Source: Defluviitaleaceae bacterium
Lineage (GTDB): Bacteria > Bacillota > Clostridia > Lachnospirales > UBA5962
Assembly (NCBI GenBank): GCA_009780765.1
Contig: WQZK01000008.1
Span: forward strand, 1-22,792
Direction of reading: 5' to 3'
DNA length: 22,792 nt
Below the pieces are notes generated by a model that was not told where the DNA came from, did no database searches, and saw only the letters and a list, made by a program, of their open reading frames with translations. Shown piece after piece: positions 1-8,910 of the stretch. The position numbers were made by a program, and so were the translations under genes. Each line of letters opens with the position of its first letter. The first letter of the stretch is position 1.

Positions 1-7
1 ATAACAC

Positions 8-40
8 AAAACGGACACTTTCACATAAAATGTCCGTTTT
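8..40 (-). terminator. terminator of the transfer operon
   Basis: Perfect 10-bp arms (AAAACGGACA at 8-17, TGTCCGTTTT at 31-40) enclose a 13-nt loop. Read leftward, the stem is followed by a T-rich stretch. It lies just after the last leftward transfer gene, where an intrinsic terminator is expected. The T/A-flanked stem could also work in the opposite direction. Confidence 0.75.
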
Positions 41-104
41 CCGCATTATTCCGCAGTTTTCCCAACGTGTACAGCCCCATCATTATTAGTGTTTTTTCTT
101 ACAT

Positions 105-263
105 CTACTTAGGTGTGTAGTGCTTAACGCCCTGTGACTTAGAACCGGCGTTATCATTCCCATAGCCCTCCATGAGGTTTACAACCCCCCAAGCTCCAAG
201 CCCTGCGCCAATAAGTGTTACGAGCGTTGATACTGTAGTTATTGCTGCTGTGAAAAATGCCAT
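105..263 (-). CDS. truncated Maff2-family small membrane protein
   Basis: This 52-codon leftward gene starts at 263 behind AGGA-type ribosome sites (GTAGGAATTATG). The product begins MAFFTAAITTVSTLVTLIGA, continues with a Gly-rich membrane segment, and then has NLMEGYGNDNAGSKSQGVK, which is the hallmark of the Maff2 family found in Tn1549/CTn-type transfer modules. Family members are usually about 65-75 residues with a second hydrophobic helix after the KSQGIK segment. Here the reading frame ends eight residues later (KHYTPK, stop), so the second helix is missing and no frameshifted remnant follows. Maff2 proteins usually lie between virD4 and virB6, whereas this one is last in the operon. 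The role is unproven; a small pilin-like or channel subunit is my inference. Confidence 0.75.
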   Translation of the reverse strand: MAFFTAAITTVSTLVTLIGAGLGAWGVVNLMEGYGNDNAGSKSQGVKHYTPK

Positions 264-316
264 AATTCCTACATCCTTTCAATTTTTTTATGTTAAACCT
301 TTTTGAAGGTAATAAC

Positions 317-2713
317 CTAATCAAACAATCCCGGAAATTCAAGCAAAAATAAAGGATTGATAAATTTACCATTAAGTGACATTTCAAGATGTAAATGAGG
401 CCCTGTTGAACACCCTGTATTCCCGGATAATGCTATTTGCTGTCCAGATGATATTGGTTCTCCTATAGAAACAAGAGAAGAATTAAGGTGCATATAGGTA
501 ACTGTTATATCACCTAGCCCTTCTGTTATTATTTGATATTCAATATAGTGACCGCGAGAACTGTTATATCCAACAGCAGTTACAACACCATCGTCAATAG
601 CAAATAATGGGGTGTTTACAGGACAGCCAATGTCTATACCATTATGCAATTCCTTTGATTCATTCATGATGCGATAGCCATATACACTAGAAACGCCTGT
701 GAGCCAATTTACATTTTCACCGAAAGGGTTTGCGCCTATCTGTGCCAAGCCTAATAGTTCTTGATATTGTTCAAATTGCAAGAATGCTAATTCTTGGTGG
801 TCAGGGTCTTCTATACTCTCGAGAGTATTTTGTATATATCCATCCCAATAAAGCTCATGAAGGCTTATGTATAAAATCCAGTAATGTATCCAAACCCGTG
901 GGTTATAAGAATCGCAGCATCGACAATGGTTGCCACCCGTCCACCATCCCGCATCCACTAATGTTGTACTTATTGGGAAAATCGTATCTATCAACCCATC
1001 AATATATGCCTGTGCTGTTGCGAGGTTTAGATCGTCTTGATAGTATGCAGCCAAAGCGCCTAAGAGTCTTATCTGACGTTGATGAGCCGTTTGCCCGTCA
1101 TTTGTAGTAGCATCAAAAACATGTACTTCGCTTAGGTTGCTATATCCCGGAAAACTTAGTGTATCTCTTGCAACTATCAGCGACATACGTAAGTCTGCGA
1201 GCCTGCCTGAATAATATCTGTTTGTTTCTGCTATAAAGAACGCTTCCTGGTCTGTACCATTTGCCTCATCTGCACCCCAACTGAAAAAGATGCCAAATAC
1301 GTTGACTAACGTTATTACTGGTACAATCACAAATAAAATTAACGTACTTCCTAAAAGTAGAATCTTTATTGCTAAAAAGGCTGATGATATTGCGGCGTTA
1401 ACTGCTGCCAAAGTTTGTTGTATCGCTGTAAGAGGGTTTATCTTTGATAAAAGCGATTGAGCGCCACCTTGTAATTTTGCCATAATCCCACGTTTAACGT
1501 TATGCCTTTTATACATTTCCCTTTTTATTTTTCGTTTTTGCCATGTTTGGGATAACTTATTGGAGGATAATTGAGTATTACTTGTTTTTATTAATATATC
1601 TTTTTTTGCCTTTGCAAAATTCTTCTTTTTTAGTAATTTGTCTGACCTGTACTGCTTTCTATCAAAACCAAAAGGTACATGTTTTCGTACAAAAGGCTTT
1701 GCAATTTTCTCTTTTAAAAGGGTCTCTGTTTTATGAGCCAATAGCACCCCTTCATTTCCCTGCTGTCGTTCTAGATGTCTTAGATCATTTGAGAGGTATT
1801 TTTTAGGCTGATGGAAAGATTGATAAAAAGTTTTTTGAATGTTACTTCTGCTTCCCTTCTTAATGGCCAGTTCTCCGGACTCAAGGCGTGTAAGCTTTTT
1901 TTTCGGAGCTTTTGTGAGCATTTTCGCTCGCTTAGTTTCATATTTTTCTGTTTTTCTTTCGAGTTTTTTTAATCTAATAGTGGGATTTTTACGCCATTTG
2001 ATTGGCTTGTTTTGAGGTGAGCTTTCAGTCGCACCTTCGACACCTTTTCCGCTATTCATCGTAGGATTTTTCACTCGGCTTTTACCAAATTTAAGCTGCT
2101 TTAGTCTAACCCTAGAATTTTTAACGATGATTTTGTTTTGTCGAGTTTCTAATTTTTCTATTTTGTCTTCAAGCTTCTCACTTTTGATACTAAGTCTTTC
2201 TAATTTGTTCTCTCTCTTTGCTTTCTTCACAATTGCCTTTTGTGAACGGTCAGACGAATTTCTTCTAAGGGCTTTTTTTTCAAGGCTCGTCTTTCGTCTA
2301 AGGGTCTTGGTTTGCTTCTTTTCAAGCTTCTCTCTTTTATTATCAATTTTGTTTAGCCGATAAACAGTTTTTGTATCTCTTGCCTCTATTGTTTGTGATT
2401 TATTTTTAAGTTTTTGTTTTTCCGGAGCTCTATACGCATAGGTATTGCTCTGATATGACTGACCTATAGACTCTCTTTTATGGCTTGCTTTGTCATCTGC
2501 TGATTTCTGCACGGTGGTTGAGCTATTTTGTAGAAGTCGTTCTTGAGACTGCTCTTGCCAATTTATTTGATCTTTAGGAAGTTCTTGTTCAGCGATGACA
2601 TCACGCTGCAAGCGTTCACGTTGCTTATTTTTAGGGGGCTCTTTTGCTTTTGTGGAATTATCGCTAAATGCGTTGGTATTCGTTCTTTCCAAAGTCTTTA
2701 TTTTTATTTTCAT
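317..2713 (-). CDS. membrane-anchored M23 peptidase of the transfer apparatus (CD1108-like position)
   Basis: The 798-residue product is probably the cell-wall hydrolase of the conjugation channel. The first ~430 residues are extremely Lys/Arg-rich with predicted coiled-coil character. One long hydrophobic stretch follows (about residues 440-475, ISSAFLAIKILLLGSTLILF onward), then a Trp/Cys-rich linker (GGNHCRCCDSY). A C-terminal LytM/M23 metallopeptidase domain carries zinc-binding motifs HNGID (~688) and HLHLE (~773). The inferred topology is a cytoplasmic basic arm, a single crossing and an outside lytic domain that opens peptidoglycan locally. I chose the ATG at 2713 because GGGG lies just upstream; the in-frame ATG at 2728 has no ribosome site. 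It follows virB4 by about 30 bp in the same operon. Related elements often have NlpC/P60 plus lysozyme here instead of M23. Confidence 0.85.
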   Translation of the reverse strand: MKIKIKTLERTNTNAFSDNSTKAKEPPKNKQRERLQRDVIAEQELPKDQINWQEQSQERLLQNSSTTVQKSADDKASHKRESIGQSYQSNTYAYRAPEKQKLKNKSQTIEARDTKTVYRLNKIDNKREKLEKKQTKTLRRKTSLEKKALRRNSSDRSQKAIVKKAKRENKLERLSIKSEKLEDKIEKLETRQNKIIVKNSRVRLKQLKFGKSRVKNPTMNSGKGVEGATESSPQNKPIKWRKNPTIRLKKLERKTEKYETKRAKMLTKAPKKKLTRLESGELAIKKGSRSNIQKTFYQSFHQPKKYLSNDLRHLERQQGNEGVLLAHKTETLLKEKIAKPFVRKHVPFGFDRKQYRSDKLLKKKNFAKAKKDILIKTSNTQLSSNKLSQTWQKRKIKREMYKRHNVKRGIMAKLQGGAQSLLSKINPLTAIQQTLAAVNAAISSAFLAIKILLLGSTLILFVIVPVITLVNVFGIFFSWGADEANGTDQEAFFIAETNRYYSGRLADLRMSLIVARDTLSFPGYSNLSEVHVFDATTNDGQTAHQRQIRLLGALAAYYQDDLNLATAQAYIDGLIDTIFPISTTLVDAGWWTGGNHCRCCDSYNPRVWIHYWILYISLHELYWDGYIQNTLESIEDPDHQELAFLQFEQYQELLGLAQIGANPFGENVNWLTGVSSVYGYRIMNESKELHNGIDIGCPVNTPLFAIDDGVVTAVGYNSSRGHYIEYQIITEGLGDITVTYMHLNSSLVSIGEPISSGQQIALSGNTGCSTGPHLHLEMSLNGKFINPLFLLEFPGLFD

Positions 2714-2742
2714 ACTCTTACCCCACATTATTATCTATCGCA

Positions 2743-5544
2743 TTAAGCTGAATCAGACATTTTCGCAACCTCTTCCGGGTTCGTTGTCATGGCCTTGTAG
2801 AGATATGTATCTTTTGGAAAATCATCTTTAAAAGGTAAAGTGACGGCACCATACTTCAACAATCCATGGCCCTTTTCGCTGTTATCTATATGTTTTTGTT
2901 GACCATCTGAAAAGCCGAGCTTTTCGGCAAGTATCATCCTGTCGCCTGTAGCTTGTTTAAGCAAATAATAGAAATCGGTGTTATCAAATATACTTTCTAT
3001 CTCCTGACTGTGAAGCAAATCCTTTACATTTTGTGTGATTCCAGTCGGAATCCCGCCCCATTTCCTAAACCTTTTCCACGTCTCAATGGTATATGCTGCT
3101 GTTTGTTCGTCTTTTAAAAGCAGATGGAGTTCATCAATATAGTACCAAGTCGACTTGCCCAAGTTTCTATTTTGTGAAACTTTGTTCCACACTTGGTCTT
3201 GAATAATAAGCATACCGAGCTTGCGTAAGCTCTTGCCAAGATTTTTTATGTTGTAGCAAACAAGCCTATTTTTCACATCAACATTTGTGCGATTATTAAA
3301 GATTTTTTGTGAGCCATGCACATATATTTCAAGAGAATCTGATAAGTACTTAGATTCGGGTGAATGAATTTTTATTAGTTCATTATAAAAATCTTCTAAA
3401 ATCGGAATATTCTCTTCTATAGGTTCATCAAGATATTTCTCGTATATTTTTCTTACACATTGGTCAATGATTGATATTTGGTTGGGTTGTAACCCTGTTT
3501 TACCACCGCATATTAGTTCCATCATTGAAATTATAAAATCTGACTTTAAAGCTAAAGGGTTATCATCATCTGAGTAGTCGAGATTAATATCTAAAGGATT
3601 TATAAAATCTTTAGAGCTTGCAGAAATATTAACTACCTGACCGCCCAAATGCTGCACTAGGGGAAAATACTCGGCCTCCGGGTCGCATATCATGATATTG
3701 TCGTCTGTTAATAAGAAGTTATTAGCCATTTCGCGCTTTGCCGCAAATGACTTCCCACTTCCCGGCGTACCGAGTATCAGGCCATTCGGGTTGTGGAGTT
3801 TTTTGCGGTCGGCCATGATAATATTATTCGAAAGGGCATTTAGACCATAGTATAAGGATTTACCTTCCATAAGAAGCTCTTGGGTTGTAAACGGTATAAA
3901 CCCGGCAGCCGCGGATGTAGTAACGCCACGCCGCGGGTATGTATAATTTACGCCGAGCGGCATTATCGACAGTAAACAATTTTCTTGATTAAAGTCATAC
4001 GGTTTTAATTCACAGTTATGTAACGATGCTATAGACCTCGCCTGTAAAGAATCGTTTTCGAGTTTACTCATTGTTTCAGCAATATTAGTTATAAAAACCG
4101 TAAGGGAAAACCAGTTTTCATCTTTGGTCTCCAATTGCATTAGTACATCTTGTGAAACTTCCTCATAAGTTGTTAAATCCGGTGGTAAAATTTCTAGACC
4201 ATAACCATTTCGTAGTGCTTTTTTCTGTTCTTCTGCTTTCATTTTGCCGATATCACTTATTATGCCTTTAACTTTTTTAATTGCTTTTTGCCGATCTATA
4301 GGTTGTATGTGCAGGTTAACAATCATTTCTGTTTCCATGTCTAAAAAGTCAGCAAGCGCCGCATCAGATAGTTCGGAGGCGTTTAATATGAATTGTTGCG
4401 TTTTGATGTATTTATTGCCTGTTTTAAGGTGTCTTTTATCACTGAATTCCATTTTTCTCGGTGCTATGAAATCTTGTGTTTTCAACCCTAGCCCTTGGCA
4501 TTTATCCCAACTAAAATTGAACTTCTTTTCTCGACTATTAAGAATATTGTGGAATATCTCTAGCCTTTCTTTGCCGGAAACAGGGAACGAACGCACTGGT
4601 TGCGCAGACAAAGAAGCAAGTTTACTTATAGCATCACTTTCAATTCTTAAAAGTCGGCGCAAAGCTTCTTTTGGATTTTTAGCTTTTATGGTAAACGTAA
4701 TATATTTTTTACGTACCAATCCGTTATTACCTTTTTCAATCTGCTCTTCAAGCATTTCTTGATATTCTTCTCGTATGTAATCGAAGCCATCGTTTTGCAG
4801 CTCTATCTTAATAGATGTTTTGCTACCTGCCGGAAGCACGTAGTTAACAAATGTAAACTGAATTGAGATAGACTCGTCAAAGCTATTTAAGAATGAACAA
4901 TAGTTTGTAAATATAAAGTTTTTTTCATCATCTTGCGCAAGCTGATAGTTTATATCTTCGAACAATATAGTTTTGCTATAGTGATCATTGTCGATACGGC
5001 ACATACCATTTTTATACATCTCTTTATATTTGATGGTGTCTTGAGTGCTTATTTTGGGAATATGCTCCTTTTTTAATTGTTTAATTATTTTTGATATACA
5101 GCCACTAATAATCGTAAAAAGATTTTCATTGCGAATTTTTTTAGCTTTAAAATATGAATCACTAGCATTATCTGAATTTGCTTTAAGATCGATTTTCTTT
5201 AAACGTTCAATTTCCTTTATACGACTCTCAACGTCTTTTTTTAAAAGGCTCGGCTTTATATATCTTCGCTTTGCTTGGTTAAGATATTTGAATTTCAACC
5301 AATTCTTGATCCATTCCTCTGCGGGCATACCGTCTCGTTCATACATTGAAATAAAGAGAGCTGGAAACCCGACAATAAGGATAGCAAACATGGCAATATC
5401 CATCGAAATATTTCTTAATAAGAAAAATGCCGGAAGTCCTAGTGCTGCTGCGCATGAAATACCTATAAGCTGACGCTTGGTTAAGCCTAGTGCAATTTTA
5501 TTTTTTACCTTTGACATGTCTTTAGGAACTGGAACGTAAGCCAT
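2743..5544 (-). CDS. virB4: PrgI-VirB4 fusion, conjugation ATPase
   Basis: This 933-residue protein combines two normally adjacent transfer proteins. The N-terminus (MAYVPVPKDMSKVKNKI onward, to ~115) is a PrgI-family segment with two membrane helices at about residues 27-70. The remainder is a VirB4/TraE ATPase that powers T4SS assembly and substrate transport at the inner face of the membrane. Walker A is GTPGSGKS (~590), ICDPEAEY follows closely, and Walker B is YYIDELH (~803). The ATG at 5544 is preferred because AAAGGG precedes it, while the earlier in-frame ATG (5571) lies inside an inverted repeat and lacks a ribosome site. The gene follows virB6 after a 65-bp gap that holds a 12-bp-arm palindrome. 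In Tn1549-like elements PrgI and VirB4 are usually separate genes. Confidence 0.92.
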   Translation of the reverse strand: MAYVPVPKDMSKVKNKIALGLTKRQLIGISCAAALGLPAFFLLRNISMDIAMFAILIVGFPALFISMYERDGMPAEEWIKNWLKFKYLNQAKRRYIKPSLLKKDVESRIKEIERLKKIDLKANSDNASDSYFKAKKIRNENLFTIISGCISKIIKQLKKEHIPKISTQDTIKYKEMYKNGMCRIDNDHYSKTILFEDINYQLAQDDEKNFIFTNYCSFLNSFDESISIQFTFVNYVLPAGSKTSIKIELQNDGFDYIREEYQEMLEEQIEKGNNGLVRKKYITFTIKAKNPKEALRRLLRIESDAISKLASLSAQPVRSFPVSGKERLEIFHNILNSREKKFNFSWDKCQGLGLKTQDFIAPRKMEFSDKRHLKTGNKYIKTQQFILNASELSDAALADFLDMETEMIVNLHIQPIDRQKAIKKVKGIISDIGKMKAEEQKKALRNGYGLEILPPDLTTYEEVSQDVLMQLETKDENWFSLTVFITNIAETMSKLENDSLQARSIASLHNCELKPYDFNQENCLLSIMPLGVNYTYPRRGVTTSAAAGFIPFTTQELLMEGKSLYYGLNALSNNIIMADRKKLHNPNGLILGTPGSGKSFAAKREMANNFLLTDDNIMICDPEAEYFPLVQHLGGQVVNISASSKDFINPLDINLDYSDDDNPLALKSDFIISMMELICGGKTGLQPNQISIIDQCVRKIYEKYLDEPIEENIPILEDFYNELIKIHSPESKYLSDSLEIYVHGSQKIFNNRTNVDVKNRLVCYNIKNLGKSLRKLGMLIIQDQVWNKVSQNRNLGKSTWYYIDELHLLLKDEQTAAYTIETWKRFRKWGGIPTGITQNVKDLLHSQEIESIFDNTDFYYLLKQATGDRMILAEKLGFSDGQQKHIDNSEKGHGLLKYGAVTLPFKDDFPKDTYLYKAMTTNPEEVAKMSDSA

Positions 5545-5559
5545 ACTAAATCCCTTTCT

Positions 5560-5586
5560 ATAGGGTGCCACTCGGTGGCACCCTAT
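5560..5586. repeat. 27-bp palindrome, candidate parS-like site 1
   Basis: Perfect 12-bp arms (core GGTGCCAC / GTGGCACC) surround TCG. It lies between virB6 and the virB4 ribosome site and has no T-run, so it is not a classic terminator. The same GGTGCCAC-N3-GTGG core occurs twice inside parB at 12604 and 12686, which suggests a protein-binding site, perhaps for ParB. It could also fold in the polycistronic mRNA. Confidence 0.6.
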
Positions 5587-5609
5587 TATTCTGCATTAAA
5601 TTTGTTAAT

Positions 5610-6467
5610 CTACTGCGCGCCAAATATTGATTTTGCAACCGATAAGCAGCTCATTAAAGTTCTAACGCATACGAACATGCAGACGAGCAGTAAAACGACA
5701 CCCATTATTGCACCCTGCCCGGTAATAACTCCGGCAACGTTGCCTACTAATCCACCGTATATAATCATAACTACTACCATCAGGAATCCTTGTAGAGCCA
5801 ATGCCATTAAATTTTTAAGATAGTTTTGACCTATTTGCCCTATCCAATCTTTACCCATCAAAGTTGCAAATGGTATAGGCGCAGCAGAGATATACAATAA
5901 GATCATTACTATTCTTGACCACGCAACGAGGTAAATAAGACCACAAGCTACAAGTCCAACAAACCACGCAATAATAGAGAAGAACATAACGGCTATTGCA
6001 GTTCCGACCCTACCGTCAATCTCTGCTTCCAATTCTGCCATTATGTCTATTACAAATTCGGGCGGTGTAGCACCTATCGCATTATTTACTAATACTTGTC
6101 CGACATCAAAAAATGCAAGCGCAATATCAAAGCAATTTGTTATAAGAAGTATTGCAATCGTAGTTTTCATAATTAACGCAAACAGCGCTTTAGGTTCAAA
6201 TTCTGCCATGTTATTTCGCTCTGTCAGCATACTTATTAGCTCGTAACAAAATATGTACGTTATTATTAAGCCTGCAATCGGCATAATGGCGGTGTCGGAT
6301 ATGGTTCTTAAAGTGTTTACAATAGCAGCGTTAAATTCTATAGGGGTTACGGCTGCTTCTGTGGCTAGGATCGTCAATGAAGCATTAAAAGCACCCACAA
6401 ATCCATTGATAGCCCATTCAATGACTCCAAGTAAAATGTTAACCAACCAATTTGATATTACATTCAT
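5610..6467 (-). CDS. VirB6/TrbL-like polytopic transfer channel protein
   Basis: The 285-residue, highly hydrophobic product has about six membrane segments, including IMPIAGLIITYIFCYELISM, TIAILLITNCFDIALAFFDV, IAVMFFSIIAWFVGLVACGL and MALALQGFLMVVVMIIYGGL. The N-terminal amphipathic start (MNVISNWLVNILLGVIEWAI) is typical of the CD1112-type VirB6/TrbL proteins of Tn1549-like elements. It should form the membrane translocation channel. Its ATG overlaps the virD4 stop by one base (TAATG), implying translational coupling. The gene sits between virD4 and virB4, the conserved order of this T4SS type. Confidence 0.88.
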   Translation of the reverse strand: MNVISNWLVNILLGVIEWAINGFVGAFNASLTILATEAAVTPIEFNAAIVNTLRTISDTAIMPIAGLIITYIFCYELISMLTERNNMAEFEPKALFALIMKTTIAILLITNCFDIALAFFDVGQVLVNNAIGATPPEFVIDIMAELEAEIDGRVGTAIAVMFFSIIAWFVGLVACGLIYLVAWSRIVMILLYISAAPIPFATLMGKDWIGQIGQNYLKNLMALALQGFLMVVVMIIYGGLVGNVAGVITGQGAIMGVVLLLVCMFVCVRTLMSCLSVAKSIFGAQ

Positions 6468-8401
6468 TAACTATCCAACTCCGTTTCAGCGTAAACCTCA
6501 TCGCCTTCAAAAAGTATTTTAAGTGGGTTTTCATTAACCCTTGTTTTTTTAGCTTTTGTAGTTTTTTTATTAAAAGCCTCAATAGATGCTAAGCTTAAAA
6601 ATTTGTTATTGATTTTTCTTTCTCTACTACGCTTTAAATAATCCTCGACATCAAACCATTTTTTATCATTTTCATTATCAGCATGAAGATAGTACATAGG
6701 ATGATTCTGTATATTGTATTTATCACTGTAAAAGGGTTGTAAACCGCTTATTTGAACTATACATTTTCGCCGCGGCATAGTAATTAATTCGTCTTGGCTA
6801 AAAAGCTCTCGACCCAGTTTTGAATTGTTGATGCTTGCGCTTCTATTTGTTCCACGGGAATCAGAGGTATTAAAATCGCTTATTGTTTGCTTACCTAAAC
6901 TTTCAGATATTTCTTTAATAGTGCTTCTTTCTTTACCCCCTAAATAAACTTCTGAATCGCAGTTGCCTATAATGGTTTCACTATTCTTATCATACATAGC
7001 TTTTAGCTGTGCTTTTGTTTGCAGAACCATCATTGCGCTGATACCGCGCTCTCTTATAGTAGCAATAAGAATCTCCCAGTTAGGTATTTTTCCAAGATTC
7101 GCAAATTCATCAAGTATACAGCGTAGGGGAATGGGTAAGGTGCCGCCGTGTTTTGTATCTGCAATTGTGCAAAGTCTGTTAAATAGCTGTGAGTAAAGCA
7201 TAGACGCTGCAAAGTTGTATGTTTTATTCGTATCCGGGATAATGATAAATAAAATTGTGCGCCCTTTTTTTGATGCAAAAATATCAAGGTTTAATTCATC
7301 TTCGCTTAATAATTCTGCAAACTCAGGTTCGTTTAATGCGGATAATCTTGCCGCACAGGATATAAGTATATTTTTTGCTGTTTTCCCGGCTGAAAGCTTG
7401 TAAGAATCGTATTGGCGAATGGCATATCCTAAAAATTGGACTCTTTTTTTTGTCTTTGGAGTTATATCATCTGTAATTTTGCACTTGCTTTGTTCTTCTC
7501 TTAATTCATCAAACCAAAGGTCTACCCTATTTTTAAAAGTATCATCATTTTCTCGAACTTCCATCATTGTCAGCAGTTCAACCATTGACGGAAGGTTTCT
7601 TTCTTTTTTGGGAAAATCATAAATGATCGCTGCTATTAATGCTTGATATAGAAGCTTCTCGGCATCTACGAAAAATTTATTTTCACCTTGTGCGCTTTTG
7701 TTATCTCCATCTGTGTTAGTAATTAGAGTTTCAACTAGCTTTAATACATCTGATGTCCTATTTATATATTTTAGGGGGTTATATTTAAGTGACCGCGAAA
7801 ATTCTACTAAGTTAAATATAAGTATGTTATAACCGTTTTTTTCAAGCATATGTCCAAGTTGGCGTGCAATTAAACCTTTTGGGTCGGTGACAATATAATT
7901 ACTGTGCATTTGCATTATATTAGGCTTAATTATGTTTCTTGTTTTACCGGAACCGGCACCGCCGACAATAAGCGTGTTTTTATTTCTTTCGCTTTCCCAA
8001 TCTTTCATTCTTGTTTCCATTGATAAAAATTCTGTTTTACTCAAAATAATATTCTCGGAATAGTTCGGATTAACAAATTTTTTAATATCTTCTTTTGTTC
8101 CCCATCTTGCTGATCCGTACTCTGCTCCCGATCTATATACTTTTCTGTTTCTTTGTCGTTGATATAAAAAGAATGAAGCAGCACTTGTTACAATCAAAAA
8201 AGCCATTATTTCAAAGCGATGAAAAGATAAGGGTAATGCACCAATTAAAACACTAGGATTTGAAAAAATTGAATTGAAGCCGTAAAGATAATTACCGTCA
8301 AAGTGTATACGGCTTACATACATAGTCCAATTAATAAACAGCCCTAAAATTGTTGCAGGAATGAATATCAACATGTTTTTTTTAGAGAATATATTTTCCA
8401 T
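6467..8401 (-). CDS. virD4: VirD4/TraG type IV coupling protein
   Basis: This is the ATPase that delivers the relaxase-DNA complex to the channel. The 644-residue product has two N-terminal membrane helices (about 8-28 and 55-80), then Walker A GGAGSGKT (~147), the TDPKG motif of TraG/VirD4 proteins, and Walker B ILDEFANLG (~432), followed by the IATIRERGISAMMVLQ segment typical of coupling proteins. I prefer the ATG at 8401 (MENIF). GAGGG lies ten bases upstream of it but only one base before the in-frame ATG at 8410. It starts 17 bp after the DUF3801 gene ends and overlaps virB6 by one base, so the genes are cotranscribed. Length and motifs look intact. Confidence 0.95.
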   Translation of the reverse strand: MENIFSKKNMLIFIPATILGLFINWTMYVSRIHFDGNYLYGFNSIFSNPSVLIGALPLSFHRFEIMAFLIVTSAASFFLYQRQRNRKVYRSGAEYGSARWGTKEDIKKFVNPNYSENIILSKTEFLSMETRMKDWESERNKNTLIVGGAGSGKTRNIIKPNIMQMHSNYIVTDPKGLIARQLGHMLEKNGYNILIFNLVEFSRSLKYNPLKYINRTSDVLKLVETLITNTDGDNKSAQGENKFFVDAEKLLYQALIAAIIYDFPKKERNLPSMVELLTMMEVRENDDTFKNRVDLWFDELREEQSKCKITDDITPKTKKRVQFLGYAIRQYDSYKLSAGKTAKNILISCAARLSALNEPEFAELLSEDELNLDIFASKKGRTILFIIIPDTNKTYNFAASMLYSQLFNRLCTIADTKHGGTLPIPLRCILDEFANLGKIPNWEILIATIRERGISAMMVLQTKAQLKAMYDKNSETIIGNCDSEVYLGGKERSTIKEISESLGKQTISDFNTSDSRGTNRSASINNSKLGRELFSQDELITMPRRKCIVQISGLQPFYSDKYNIQNHPMYYLHADNENDKKWFDVEDYLKRSRERKINNKFLSLASIEAFNKKTTKAKKTRVNENPLKILFEGDEVYAETELDS

Positions 8402-8418
8402 TATAATCATCCCTCAAT

Positions 8419-8910
8419 CTAACGTGATCTTTCATCCCTGCTTGAATTTTTTTCCTTGCTTTTATCTTTATCTTGTTCTTGTTCTTGTTTATTTTTCTGA
8501 TAATCCTCATGTTTTTGTTTCGATGCTTTGAATTTAGATTCTTCACGAGCGGTTTCTTTTTCTAGTATCTTTTTCATGGCATATTCAATGCTCTCTTCGT
8601 TGCGCCCTGCAAAAGCAAGTACATATTTTCCTTCGTCCTGTTTTTCAACAGCAAACAAAATGCCGTATTTTTTAAACTCTCTCGCATATGCAGTAATTTC
8701 TTTTTTATCAAGTTCATGAGGTAAGAATTTTACATTATCCGATTGTTTGTGAAGCTCTTTCATACCAACTTCACCATGCACTTTAATTTTTTCTTTATTA
8801 TTAAAAAGCCACTTTAAAGCTGCTAAAATTACTTTACCAGTAATTCTTGAAGCATGTATACTAATCCTTACTTCATCTTGAACCATTTCATCAACTGGCA
8901 GAGCGGGCAT
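8419..8910 (-). CDS. PcfB/DUF3801-family relaxosome accessory protein
   Basis: The 163-residue product matches the DUF3801 (PcfB) family, which sits directly upstream of virD4 in many Gram-positive conjugative elements. Recognisable features are the N-terminal ASRITGKVILAALKWLF segment, a KEITAYAREFKKYGILFAV motif, and a highly charged C-terminal tail (KNKQEQEQDKDKSKEKNSSR). In pCF10 the homologue helps present the relaxosome to the coupling protein; that role is transferred by family. AAAGGAAACAAAATT precedes the ATG. This is the first gene of the transfer operon. The 185-bp region upstream holds dif-like site 1 rather than a convincing leftward promoter. Confidence 0.85.
   Translation of the reverse strand: MPALPVDEMVQDEVRISIHASRITGKVILAALKWLFNNKEKIKVHGEVGMKELHKQSDNVKFLPHELDKKEITAYAREFKKYGILFAVEKQDEGKYVLAFAGRNEESIEYAMKKILEKETAREESKFKASKQKHEDYQKNKQEQEQDKDKSKEKNSSRDERSR

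Noticed and set aside
154..387. Leftward 77-codon frame over the operon end
   Set aside because: It overlaps both the Maff2 gene, which has clear family similarity, and the C-terminus of the M23 peptidase in other frames.
730..1107. Rightward 125-codon frame inside the M23 peptidase gene
   Set aside because: No ribosome site and no domain; it is antisense to a gene with motifs on both sides.
5560..5586. Similarity of the GGTGCCAC hairpin to the 3' stem of a tracrRNA (GGCACCGAGTCGGTGC)
   Set aside because: The palindromes differ in arrangement, there is no Cas9 or repeat array, and the element recurs inside parB.
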